A DNA stretch of 45,062 nt from Saccoglossus kowalevskii (taxonomy: Eukaryota > Hemichordata > Enteropneusta > Harrimaniidae), in contig NW_003128865.1 in assembly GCF_000003605.2 (NCBI RefSeq), positions 373,974 to 419,035 of the forward strand. The letters are read 5' to 3'. The notes below the pieces were generated by a model. It did not search any database. It was not told the DNA's origin and saw only the letters and a program-made list of their open reading frames with translations. The translations under genes were made by a program, and so were the position numbers. Positions 23,401 through 35,900 of the stretch are shown here, piece by piece. The stretch's first letter is position 1; each line of letters begins with the position of its first letter.

Positions 23401-26400
23401 ATCTCGTTGATTGGTACATTTGTACAAATTGACGACAAAGCAATATTGTAGTCTACAGTTGGATTTTTTTCTTTTTCGGCTATTACTCTGCAGTGGCGGA
23501 TCCAGCAAAATGTATTGGGGGGGGGGGGGCAAGCTTNNNNNNNNNNNNNNNNNNNNNNNNNNNNNNNNNNNNNNNNNNNNNNNNNNNNNNNNNNNNNNNN
23601 NNNNNNNNNNNNNNNNNNNNNNNNNNNNNNNNNNNNNNNNNNNNNNNNNNNNNNNNNNNNNNNNNNNNNNNNNNNNNNNNNNNNNNNNNNNNNNNNNNNN
23701 NNNNNNNNNNNNNNNNNNNNNNNNNNNNNNNNNNNNNNNNNNNNNNNNNNNNNNNNNNNNNNNNNNNNNNNNNNNNNNNNNNNNNNNNNNNNNNNNNNNN
23801 NNNNNNNNNNNNNNNNNNNNNNNNNNNNNNNNNNNNNNNNNNNNNNNNNNNNNNNNNNNNNNNNNNNNNNNNNNNNNNNNNNNNNNNNNNNNNNNNNNNN
23901 NNNNNNNNNNNNNNNNNNNNNNNNNNNNNNNNNNNNNNNNNNNNNNNNNNNNNNNNNNNNNNNNNNNNNNNNNNNNNNNNNNNNNNNNNNNNNNNNNNNN
24001 NNNNNNNNNNNNNNNNNNNNNNNNNNNNNNNNNNNNNNNNNNNNNNNNNNNNNNNNNNNNNNNNNNNNNNNNNNNNNNNNNNNNNNNNNNNNNNNNNNNN
24101 NNNNNNNNNNNNNNNNNNNNNNNNNNNNNNNNNNNNNNNNNNNNNNNNNNNNNNNNNNNNNNNNNNNNNNNNNNNNNNNNNNNNNNNNNNNNNNNNNNNN
24201 NNNNNNNNNNNNNNNNNNNNNNNNNNNNNNNNNNNNNNNNNNTGACGCCTGTTTGTTTGACAATACCTTATATCAGTATAATCTTACAACGTACAAAAAA
24301 TAAGAAATTTATAAATGTTTTAAGAACTGTATCGAACATTCTTAACGCAAAACATTAGTAATAACGAAGTACATCTGATTTCAGGTAATATTAAAGTGGT
24401 AACACCGGGATTGAATTATTTAGAGCGAACATTCTGGACCATAACTATATATATCACTGATCCAGACGGTCTTACTGATACTGGAGATTTACATGTTTGG
24501 GTGACAGATGTCAATACAGGTCCCGATATTACTAATCTAGACGACACTATACAGATTGGTGAAATGAGTTCAGGAGGGTCGGCTATATTTGTTGTACAAG
24601 CTAAAGATGACGATGAAGATGATTATTTTTGCGTCATGTTTTCTGATCCAAACGACGGTAATTTTTACATGAATACAACCAGTAAGTATAATACTTTTTA
24701 GCATAATATTTCCTGATGACTATATATGTCATTTATTCTAATATCTACACGCACTGCATATGTACAGTCTTCTATGCAGCTTATTATTTAACAATTGTAT
24801 TTTATTTAGTGATGAGGATAATTAAGACAATGTTTTTGTTCTTGAGTAGTTTATTAATTTTCAGGTTAACAATGATATAAATATCTGTTTTCACACAGCC
24901 AATACTATCTACGTAATCGATTCACCTACTTTGGATTTTGAGGCATTGGATGAATACATACTTACTGTGACATGCCATGACACAATGTATGCTGGGATAC
25001 CACATAAATTAACGGTTCAGATCACAGATGAGAATGAAGCACCAGAAATTACAGACTTGCCTGCCACCGTTACTGTACCAGAAGATGCTATCAATTCAGC
25101 TGAAATCTATGTGGCCGATGGTTATGATATAGATGGTGATGATCTGAGATATTCCATAACTGTCTCCCCGGCAAGTGGGCAAGGAAAATTTTACATAAGT
25201 AATACAAGTAAGTGACGCCATTTCCAACTAACACCAATGAAATTAAATGATTTAATATGCAATAACTATTATATCAGCTAAGATTTGTATATTTATATTT
25301 TATTTCAGCAAACAATGACTGTCGTATAAAGATATCCAATAATCCCAGTTTTGATTTTGAGACTATAGACCAGTATATAATTGTGTTGGAGGCAACTGAT
25401 GGTGAATTCACAGCTACTGGTACACTTAATGTTGATATAACGAACACCGATGAACCCCCTAGGTTTGTGGTCGATAATCAAGACATTCTCATCGACGAAG
25501 AACAGGTTAGTGCTCATCAAGAGAACAATTTGTAATATTTGGGGGACTTACATAACCAGTCTATATTTGTAATTGTTTATTTTTGCTAAGAGCATTATTA
25601 AAAATTATTGAATATTTACTACGAACATGTCAATACAAAACAGTTGCAATCTGCTTAAATTTCGATGTAGGCATAGGCTTCATTTTTAAAATTTGTTACT
25701 AACTATCAAGATACGATAACACAAAATCTAAATAACATCAAGTTAAACAAAAAATAAACAAAAATAACAATACTTATAAAAATTCAACCTATACAAACAT
25801 CGGATTTTAAACAGATTTGATTAATTGCGGTTTATTGTTGTATTTAAGGATATATTGCTGTTTATAGCACCCCCACCCGTCTCTATATAGCGCAGACGAG
25901 ACGAGGAGATGTCAGTTCTACATACATACCTACATACATATTAGCAAGCACCACACGTGAAACCTTTCACACAAGAACAACTCTTGTTATATTTATTGGG
26001 AAATAACGGCTCTGACATTGACCACGGGGTAAGAATGGGGAGAACTTAGGAATGTTATTTAATGTTTATTTTAATGAACAAATAAATAAGATTGAGCTGG
26101 ACCACACTCGAATTATTGTATTGTATTGTATTGTTAGATGTTTCATACTATCAACATTTACCGAGTATTTTAGAAGAATACGTTTGATCATTTGTTTCCC
26201 ATAATAAGGTTTCACGCCCTTTCCATCCGTCCATCAGATTATTGGAACAGTAGTACCAATCAACTGGGCAGTAATTGATGTCGACGATGCACTAACTGAC
26301 CTGAATTTCGTCATGATCGGAGATACATATTCTCCCTACTTCAGCTTTACTTGGGGTTCTACTCCTGAACTACGTGTAGCTCAAATCATGGACTACGAAG

Positions 26401-29400
26401 CTGTATTTCCTCAACCATTCTCAATTACATTCACCGTGACTGATCCATCAGATGGGAAAGATTATCTCAATGTCAATATATATCTGCAGAACATCAACGA
26501 TAATGCGCCTGTATTCACCCAAGCAGTCTACACAACTTCTGTTCTTGAAATGGAGTTATATGGTACGCTGGTACTTCAGGTTCTGGCCATTGATGATGAT
26601 GTTGCCGACCTTATCACATACACAATCCAACCAGCAAGCCTATATTTTGACATTGATACTCTAACTGGAGATATTACTGTAACTCAGTCAATTGACTTAG
26701 AGATAGTTGGAGAAATGATTACCTTCACCGTAGTAGCAACAGATAATGGATCCCCATTACAACAAACCATGGCGACAGTAGATGTGACTGTTCTCAATGT
26801 GGACGACAACGTTCCATTCTTTGATAAGCCATACTGGAATTGGGAGATTCGTTATGACACTGATGTTAGCTCATATGTTAATAGTGTCTTTGCAACTGAT
26901 GCTGATTTGGGTAAGTTTTTATTTCAATGAGGGAAGGTTATTAAACTGACAGATTAGAACTTAAGGTAAAGATTCATCTATATGAATCATTTCCCTTAAA
27001 ACAATGTAATTGCTTTGCCAATAGTCTTACTCACTGGGGCCAATATGCGCTGGATCTAGACCATACGACATTTAGACAACACAATATCACGAAATGTTTT
27101 TCATACAACTTAAGCTCATATAATTCTATAATAAAGGCTTGTGGAATTCCATTCTCAATCACGAATCCCGTTCTGGTTACTAATGTTGAAAACGCTGAGT
27201 TCGGTTAAAATCACTAATATCTAAGATTCGTCGTTAATAGGTGCAGATAATGTGAGCAGTGGTATCACGTACAAGATGTATCTTTCACATCCTCGATTCA
27301 ACATGGAAACAGATGGCCGAGTTATTGTTTCAGATAAATTGCATCCAGAACAGAAATACTTATTAATCTGCTATGCAGAAGATAATGCAACACCGCCACA
27401 TGCATCGCAGTAAGTTTGTTACAACAAACAAGACCAACAATTTACAGTTACACACGCATTGTAGCCTACTCCATAAAGTTATAGCTTCATTTCCGTAGCT
27501 AAGTTTCACTCTGTAGTAATGTCGCCGAGTATCTGCAGGTGCACGCATTGAAACATATTCGCCAGAACACATTCCACATGCAAATATTGCGTTATTGTTC
27601 CAACAACAATAATATTTTCATCGTCATCAAGAACCCAGTCAACAGCTATGCACATTACTTACACAAACGCAAAAATATATCGAGTGAACTTAATGAATAC
27701 AATTTAAAATAATTCCACTTGTCGCATGGAAGTCACATGGGTATCAAGTAAAACTACCTAATATAAATCCACAATTATAGTCTCTGAAGTGAGATTACTA
27801 ATCCATATTCATAAAGAATATACAACAGACAAATGACAACATGCTCCAATCAGTGAAAAAATGTAACAAAGTTAACATTATAACAAATTTCTTCACAGTG
27901 TTGCCACAATTCGTATCGATACTTTCATACCACAGTTGGTACTTGTTGACATATTCCTGGGGATTTCAGTAAGCGAATTCACAGCGGACAAACGAAGGGA
28001 ATTTGTTGATACACTAAATGGTATTTTCACCCCATGGTATTTCCGTATATCTACTGTCCACACGCGTAATGAATTACAGGTCACTTCTCGTCGCCTTCTA
28101 GAAAAGTAAGCACATCGTTATTATCCAATTATACACTTGGCACTTGCTTACATCAGCTTAATGTGTACATCGGTTGTACGTGATATTAGTGTAATCAACA
28201 TTTTTTGGCAATGTAATTGTTTTCGTTCACGTGCAGAATGTTTGGGTTTGATTTTCTTATTTTGTTTTTCGTGTTCCATTTAGTAAATGTTCAATAATAA
28301 ATACATCACAATCAGATGAGCATTATTACTATATGAACAAAAAACCGTATGCCTCAAAGAAAAACACCACTCGAGCGGACTACTGGATAGAACGTGCCTC
28401 AATTTAATTGTTCGGCATGATGCAAATACCCGCTGTCTTGAAGTAATTTCTTATACTATGTTACAACCATGATTGATTACAGTACGGCAGTTGTGGAGGC
28501 ATATGCATTAACTAGTGACCTTACGGAATACCAGATAAACGTTGAGGAAGTTAAGGAATTCGTTTATTTCCAAGATTTAGTAGGCGCAATGACAATCGAC
28601 TCTACTGGTACTCCAACACCGATCATCACCGGCACAGAGTTTGATACATTTCCTATTGTGAAGGTAGAACCCACTTATGACGTGCAGACAGCGAATAGTT
28701 ATAATTGGTGGCTCGACACGTTAGAAGGATTGATAACAATAGGCGTTCTTTCTTCATTGCCTTTTATTGGTTTTCTTTGTCTAATGTTATGCTGCTGCTG
28801 GAAGTACAGATGTTGTGCAAGATTGGCAAGGTGCTACAAGCAACGCAAGTGTGGTTGTTGTAAATCAGTGTGTAACAGATCACATTTACCTGACGTGAAA
28901 GAACAATCAACGTAAGTTGTTGTGTGCATGATAATACTAATATGTATTGAATCATGTCCTTATTGTGGTTGTGCTAAAGTTGTACTATAAGGACAACAAA
29001 AAGAAGAAAAAAACCATGTTAATATTTTGTTTTTTTAAGAGACAAGTGTTTATTTCATTGTTCCCCTATTTTTTAGACATGATGTTCGTCCCTCCATAAT
29101 AATTAAAGATGATGTGGAGCCGAAGACGAAGGGAGAACCGCTGATAGTGGCACCAGCACAGCCACGTAACATGCCTGTCCAGGAGAAATCATCAGATAGA
29201 AGACTTAGGAACTACAATGGGCGTTATTCAAAAACGGCCAGTTTGAGGAAAGAATATGATACTTTCGTTGGTGACAAGAAACCAGCTTTAGCAACAACCG
29301 ATTCCAAGAAAGATGAGTTCGGAAAAGATGGTTCCATGAAGACTTTGGATCAGGGCTCTAAGTTGAAAACAAAATTGCCAGGCAAATATCCAGATATTTT

Positions 29401-30763
29401 TTAAATAAATTAATTACAATACTAGTTAGAAAATTAGCAAATGGTAACAATGTTCTAATACTAATCCATCACGTCATTCATGCACTTGGCATAACATGTA
29501 GTACATTCCTGTATGAAGCTGTATTACGTGATTTCTTTGAGTACATGATAAATTATTGCGTTCATTGTCGGCAGTGATTTGTAATACTTAGTTGAACAAG
29601 GCATATAACAAATAAAAAAGTTGTTTCTCATCGCACAAGATCAACAGATTACCCCCAACTTATCTGACCCAAAGTAGAAATTAATGACAGTATTCAAAAA
29701 CAGACTTATATTACCGTAACAATATGTGCGCAGTACACCTACACTAAAGACACTAGGCACTCTAGATCTATTGTACATTTTATACGAACTGACCCAATGA
29801 CGCCTTGGCAATCAACCCATTACTAGAACATAAGACCAGATGCGAAAATAGAAATATTCTGTATCAAGTCTACTGTGATGAGTACACCATCTGGGCTGGG
29901 CGAAACCAGAAACATGAAACTGATGATACTAGAATGACAAATTTCAATACATTTGTGTTATTCATCAATATCTCATTAAAATTAATTAAACGTTATTGCC
30001 TCTGTTTGCAGCTTTCTCTTTTGGTCAGACTCAAAAAACACCAATAGGGCATCAAGTAAACATCAAACATGGCGACCCAATGCACGCAAACAACAACAAT
30101 GTCACTTTCGATGTCAAGCCAAGATATAAGGTAAATATTGTACTGAATGCATTATTAGTGTAATTGGTATGCACGCCTTGTATACTCACACGTAATTTAT
30201 AGCATGTTATCCATATCATTTGTTTCGGTGACAAATATAAAATTAAAATATGCATTCTTGATGCGTCCACGATAAAATAAATACACCGAACGGCATTGTT
30301 ATTTTTTAGTGCACTTTGGGTCTTATTTTTCAAAATGCCTCAATATCACAAACAAATCATCATCATAGAGGCTCATTTTTATCGCAAGGATGGAGTTAAC
30401 AGCAGCTCCCTAAGGCAGACGAGTGATAACGATAGTCCGTTAATGGTCGTCCTTTTACACTTTTCTAGAATTTGGCCTCCAATAATTATTTTTAACATTT
30501 GACTCATTCTTCGAAATTACTGTTTTTAAAACACGTTCTCGGCCCTAAATATGAACGGAGCAGTACTGTACTATATTGGCGAGTATTTGTTAAAGGCCGA
30601 CTACCTTTTTGAAAGTTATATTCTTATTTATAATGCAAACGTTGTTAGACAACTTTCATGTGATGTGTTGTATACACATAGTAATGTGTATCCCAATACA
30701 TATTTTCTCCATTATTTACAACTAAAACACAAAAGAATTTATTTTTGTTTTGTTTTCCAGTGA
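20397..30763 (+). CDS. Gene B: cadherin-repeat single-pass membrane protein (13 coding exons plus stop)
   Basis: Exons: 20397-20472, 22145-22309, 22432-22800, 22913-23227, 24385-24681, 24899-25207, 25309-25505, 26238-26910, 27241-27409, 27899-28105, 28483-28911, 29077-29381, 30012-30130, and a proposed final exon from 30761 that supplies TGA directly. This gives about 1,210 residues: signal peptide 1-26, about eight EC repeats, a membrane-adjacent domain (from TIRIDTF), SYNWWLDT, a transmembrane helix at about 1009-1029, a CCCWKYRCC cysteine cluster, and a tail with NYNGRYSKTASL and KTPIGH motifs shared with gene A. Exons 3-8 are nearly identical to those of gene A at nucleotide level, while exons 1, 2, 9, 12 and 13 are diverged. 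Joining exon 12 to exon 13 needs a GC donor at 29382; otherwise translation stops at 29402-29404 (1,177 residues). The assembly gap is intronic. Likely a surface adhesion or recognition protein. Confidence 0.83.
20473..22144. other. Intron 1 of gene B
   Basis: AT-rich, with no exon, transposon end or structured repeat that I can support. Gene A has 6.3 kb and gene C 3.9 kb at this position, so this intron lacks the insertions seen in those genes. Confidence 0.5.
23491..23536. mobile_element. Probable hAT-type transposon end, interrupted by assembly gap
   Basis: CAGTGGCGGATCCAG followed by a poly-G run matches the terminal inverted repeat typical of many non-autonomous hAT elements. The preceding eight bases (TTACTCTG) would be the target duplication. 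The other end is presumably inside the run of N. It lies in intron 4 of gene B. Confidence 0.55.
23537..24242. other. Assembly gap (706 N)
   Basis: Unsequenced bases within intron 4 of gene B. The flanking exons (ending 23227 and starting 24385) join in frame and match gene A exons 4 and 5, so no coding exon needs to be hidden here. Confidence 0.95.
25506..26237. other. Intron 7 of gene B
   Basis: At 732 bases it is over seven times the length of the homologous intron in gene A (99 bases), although the flanking exons are almost identical. The middle (about 25870-26030) is less AT-rich, with ACATACATAC runs and a short TATTG repeat near 26120, suggesting an inserted element that I cannot classify. 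Confidence 0.5.
26911..27240. other. Intron 8 of gene B
   Basis: Ordinary AT-rich intron with a GTAAGT donor and a TTAATAG acceptor. Nothing else is seen. Confidence 0.6.
27410..27898. other. Intron 9 of gene B
   Basis: Ordinary intron between the exon ending ATPPHASH and the start of the membrane-adjacent domain. No repeat or gene is recognised. Confidence 0.6.
29382..29383 (+). promoter_or_regulatory. Candidate non-canonical GC splice donor, gene B exon 12
   Basis: CCAG|GCAAAT stands where gene A has CCGG|GTAAGT, in the same phase and after the same proline-glycine end. The downstream exon 30012-30130 keeps its frame and the KTPIGH motif, which argues that splicing still occurs here as a GC-AG intron. 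If it fails, an in-frame TAA follows at 29402. Confidence 0.5.
30012..30130 (+). other. Gene B exon 13: tail exon with KTPIGH motif
   Basis: It starts after TTTGCAG and, with the phase-1 G of exon 12, encodes AFSFGQTQKTPIGHQVNIKH and continues to FDVKPRYK before GTAAAT at 30131. Homology to gene A exon 13 is clear over KTPIGH and weak after it. Reading through the donor would reach TAA at 30161-30163; splicing to the acceptor TTTTCCAG at 30760 would give an immediate TGA. Confidence 0.6.
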
Positions 30764-32868
30764 TTGCATCAACATTGTAACGCCGGACTATATACAGTTG
30801 TTTCTCTCCACGTCGTAAGCGTGAATGTAATGTATATTACTAAGAACGTATTCGTAGTATATTGAGAATGTGAAAAATGTTTACAACCAAATTTAATCTA
30901 GTAATTACGAGCTTTGAATAACAGATTATACATATATGAACTATGTTTTAATTTAATTATTTTTAATGCGAATTACAGTGAGCGCTAAAAGTAACTTTAT
31001 TCAGAAACGTTGTATTCAGTTTATCCAGTTTAACCATGTCGTTCATTTGATATTTAACGGGCTAATATTCACATCGGGCTATCATTCTCGTAATTTATTT
31101 TAGTAGATCAATCAATGAAGTTTATAATCAAGGGTATAAATATGTATCAATAATTCGTGGTCGATTTATTGATCAACATATATATACTTGGCAAGTAAAT
31201 CTAGTAAAATGACCTGTTAAGCTAATTTGCTACCCTTAAAAAATACTCAGAAATCTCTGAAATCCAGCAAGAAGAGTTGGGTTACTGTAATGTTCAAAAT
31301 TCAGAAATGAAAATATATAGGGTCATCGAACTAAGTTTCTTACGTCATTCGTTGATGAAACGCTGGCAGCAGTAACGTGTCTCCGTTATTTATTCGCCTA
31401 ATGTCACGCATATGTATATGAATTTTGAAAATACTTTCTATAAGTTTGTTAATTTACTTTGTTTTAATGAATGTTTGTAAATTATACAGCAATAAAGATT
31501 CGTACACCACACGATACTGTGGTGTGTATTGTGTCATTATTAGTCCCCGATATAGTAAAATCACGAAGACCATGTACAATGCTAAATCATGTCCTGAACA
31601 GTTTCTCAGTGATGAACATGGCGATTTTATATCATGATTATTCATATTTTGTCATAGGTACACGTCATCATATTTTTCTACTGGTTACCATTTTATTTTT
31701 ATTAATGCTCATGCCGATTTACTATATTTGTTGTACTATATTTAACCAGGATATTCTAATTCATTTTTCTTCAAAAGCAGTTCTGTGATTTCCAATGGAG
31801 TTCTGCAAAGAGATATACATGAGAAACAAAACAAAACATTATAAATAACAGAAAACACACAAAACTATACTCGAAATACAGTACAAAATCTGACTAATAT
31901 ATGCTGATTCAGTTGAAAGTTTTACACAAGTAGTATGCGCTTAGGTAATATTATTATGTGATTTGATCAAATTTGTCGAAGTAGAGTTCATTTTGTTTAA
32001 AATCGTAAAATCACAGTCTGTAAACTTAGCCAGAACCGTTTTTCTGAGCAGAACATGGCGATTCATTCAAACTTTGTATCTGGATTATGTATATCCGGCG
32101 TTTAGACATGCTTTGTGCAGTATTATTCAAGACATAATTGACCAGTATGACCGGTATTGAAAGTGACTTGTGCTGTGAATCGATCGGATGGCGTCATATA
32201 TACTACCACAGCATCATTTTTCCACCTAATTTACAAAACTAGTCTGCCGGAAATGTCGTTTTGTATGGCGTGACTTGAATGATCATATGACTCATTCACG
32301 CGACGTCTGCACTTTTAATATATTTGCGACTGACAGCAATGACTAGCGAGTGCGTCACACGCCTTGTAATTGGCGCGTCGATTGCCCAATCGTCGAACCG
32401 TTGTGTAGCATACACCAAAACCTGCTTTAACAATGATGAAATTGAATTTGTATGAATTCTCTTCCTCTGAGGTCATCTCCTGTTATAATAACTCCAGCTC
32501 CAAATTTTGTGCCGTGTTTTAAATATAAACGAAAACATGTCTATAATAGATAACAAGTGTACATTGACGTTAACCCTCTTAAAATTGCACAGCTTTGTTC
32601 GTTTGAACAAAGACATAGGACGACGTGATCGCAAGTCTTTGGAAATCGTGCTATAAAGGAATGTTTTGTGACCATGCGACCTCAGATAACACTGATGATA
32701 CGTAAACCGTCTCACTGTGTGCATCCTTGTAAACAACAACAATACATACTTTATGTATTGTAACTGTCGACAGGAAGGACAGTCTCATGTCTTGCATTGA
32801 TATAGGATCACAGCGCTATTAATTTAGGTCTCTAAGCATACAGTTCGTTTTAGACTACCACTGAAATT
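30764..32868. other. 3' UTR of gene B and B-C intergenic region
   Basis: The region contains the probable 3' UTR of B up to about 31510 and then the 5' flank of gene C. I see no further exon, RNA gene or transposon. A short less AT-rich patch lies at 32280-32410. Confidence 0.5.
31491..31496 (+). terminator. Candidate poly(A) signal AATAAA for gene B
   Basis: The hexamer in ACAGCAATAAAGATTCG lies about 730 bases after the proposed final exon start at 30761. Confidence 0.35.
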
Positions 32869-32920
32869 ATGATATTGGTGGCAATTTTATTTGTATTGCG
32901 TTTAACGTGCATTGAAGCAG
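32869..32920 (+). other. Gene C exon 1: signal-peptide exon
   Basis: MILVAILFVLRLTCIEA plus G in phase 1 before GTGAGTA at 32921. A compact, strongly hydrophobic leader. The join to 36797 gives Ala-Leu-Thr-Ile at the start of EC1. The exon is too short to find by frame length alone; it was placed by the phase and by the equivalent exons of A and B. Confidence 0.75.
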
Positions 32921-35900
32921 GTGAGTATAATCTTCGTTTCAGTCAATTGTAAAGATAGATCAGTCGGTGCAATCATATTTTATATCCAACACATGTTCCC
33001 AAGTTATTGTATCGTCTTTTAAATGTTAGTTGGTATATTGCGTAATCTTATCTATCTTGTACACATGGATGTCTTAAAACGTAACGGCGTCCGCAATTCG
33101 AAGTACGGCTAATTGGTATTCGGCTCTAGTGTTACCCCGTGGTATGAGAGCGGCGCTTCTAACACTGCCAAAGGCGTATACCAAACTATTGTTCACCCTA
33201 CTGATATGTTTAGACGTGATATTTTTGGGCTAGCTCCAAAGTAATGTAACTTTCAATTCAGTTCTGTGGAATATCTGCGATGATATCAAACGTGTTCTGG
33301 CATTTGTAACTGTTACTAGAAATGTTAAGTTTGTGGGTTTTAACTATTTGTGGCCATGACTAACCTGACGAAAAAACATCAAATAGTATTATTTCTACTG
33401 AAAGAAAAATATAAAACAAAATACAGTTATTATAACTTTACCCTCTATTGGACAAATTCATTCGTCTAACTTTAACGTACGGCTGTGAAATATGGAGTCA
33501 GAGGAGTGCTTACAGAACAATTGTAGATGGGGTGCGCCTTAACTATTGTCAGTTCATTTAGGAGTGTCCGAAGATACACATTGGTTATCCACGGGAAGCT
33601 AGCCATGATTAATACAGGCAACTAATTGAATAGTATAACTTTGTATAAATATTGAGAACTCTTTCCATTTTTCTCCTAAGAGATGCTTCATTGATAAACA
33701 AACAGGTGGACTACCATATTTTCATATATAACCAAACTAAAACCCCATGTTCCGTTTTTGTATGGTACCCTTATTTCGTTCTTGTTGGTGACCTTATTTT
33801 TAATCCCAGTGCTGTACCGTATAAATAAATGTACACCCACTAAATATGTAGCCCCGGGGTGTGTACACAACAAACAAACAATACACACCGGAGACTTGCC
33901 ATTGAGTGCCATTGAATCTCAACAAGCACATTTATTTAATATTGGGCTTTCTCCGTTGAAACAAAACTGAAATTTAAATATCGCAGATGTTTCGTAATTG
34001 ATGCTACCATAGACGGAGCATGCGTTTCCTACAACAACAACAACAACGACAACAACATAATGATGATGGTACATATGTTCTAGTTTATGAATCTAAACTC
34101 AAAATAATACAGTTAAACATTGCAATCTGCATCACATTGTGTCCCTAGGTGCCCTAACACATTGTGTCACTGGATTCTGTATCACATTGTGTTACTGGAT
34201 TCTGTATCATATTGTGTCACTAGATTTTGTATGACATTGTGTCACTTGATTCTGCAACACATCGTGTCACTGGATTTGGTATCACATTATGTCACTAGAT
34301 TATGTATCACATTGAGTCACTGGATTCTGTATCAAATTGTGTCACTGGATTCTTTATCACACTGTGACACTAGATTTTGTATCACATTGTGTCACTGGAT
34401 TCTGCAACACATTGAGTCACTGGATTCTGTATCACAATGTGTCACTGGATTCTTTATCACACTGTGTCACTAGATTTGGTATCACATTGTGTCACTGGAT
34501 TGTGTATCATATTGCGTCACTGGATTCTTTATCACATTGTGTCACTAGATTTGGTATCACATTGTGTCACTGGATTCTTCATCACATTGTGTCATTAGAT
34601 TCTACAACACATTGTGTCACTGGATTCTGTAACACATTGTGTCACTGGATTCTGTATCACATTCTGTCACTGGATTCTACAACACATTGTGTCATTGTAT
34701 TCTGTGTCACATTGTGTCACTGGATTGTGTATCACATTGTGTCACTGGATTATGTATCACATTGTGTCACTGTATTCTGTATCACATTGTGTCACTGGAT
34801 TATGTATCACATTGTGTCACTGGATTATGTGTCACATTGTGTTGCTGGATTCTATAACACATTTTTTCACTAGATTTTGTATCATATTGTGTCACTGGAT
34901 TATGTACCACATTGTGTCACTGGAGTATGTGTCACATTGTGTTGCTGGATTCTATAACACATTGTTTCACTAGATTTTGTATCATATTGTGTCACTGGAT
35001 TATGTATCACATTGTGTCACTGGATTATGTGTCACATTGTGTTGCTGGATTCTATAACACATTGTTTCACTGGATTTTGTATCATATTGTGTCACTGGAT
35101 TATGCATCATATTGTGTCACTGGATTCTACAACACATTGTTTCATTGGATTCTGTAACACATTGTGTCACTGGATTCTGTATCACATTATGTCACTGGAT
35201 TCTACAACACATTGTGTCATTGTATTCTGTGTCACATTGTGTCACTGGATTATGTATCACATTCTGTCACTGGATCATGTATCATATTGTGTCACTGGAT
35301 TATGTATCACATTGTGTCACTGGATTCTACAACACTTTGTGTCGCTGGATTCTCTGTCACATTGTATCACTGGATTATGTATCACATTGTGTCACTGGAT
35401 TCTACAACACATTGTGTCGCTGGATTCTGTGTCACATTGTTTCACTGGATTCTGTATCATATTGTGTCACTGGATTCTGTATCATATTGTGTCACTGGTT
35501 TGTATATCACATTGTTTTTTTGTGAGTGAGTGAGTGAGCGAGCGACGAGTTCCAACGAGGAACGTAATAGTTAGACAATTTGGTACGGAGAGGTATTATT
35601 ACTAGTATCTTGAAACAGTATTATAGGTTTGCTTTGTTCAACGTCAGTGGGATGCATGCATAACGGTAAACTTGTTATCACTGCGAACACGTACTTGATG
35701 AAAGTGGAAATGAATGCATATAAATAAATACCATAAACATTTAATATGTTACGGTATACCGCGTCTTTCATACAAAAATTTAATTTACACGTAAAAACAA
35801 AGAAGTCGGCGTTTTTTCTATCAAAATAACACACAACTAAAATATCGTAAATCAAAGGCTCCGTTGGGAGTTGGCGAGGTATGACGGGTTAATAGGTCGG

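Noticed and set aside
23391..24358. Open frames of 250-315 codons across the gap
   Set aside because: They consist almost entirely of N. The flanks are intronic.
34120..35518. CRISPR-like array
   Set aside because: The repeats are directly adjacent with no unique spacers, and the genome is animal.
34120..35533. Long forward open frames of up to about 178 codons with a CHWILYHIVSLDS-type repeat
   Set aside because: They arise from the stop-free 25-bp minisatellite unit and occur in all three frames; no coding bias, no splice context, no domain.
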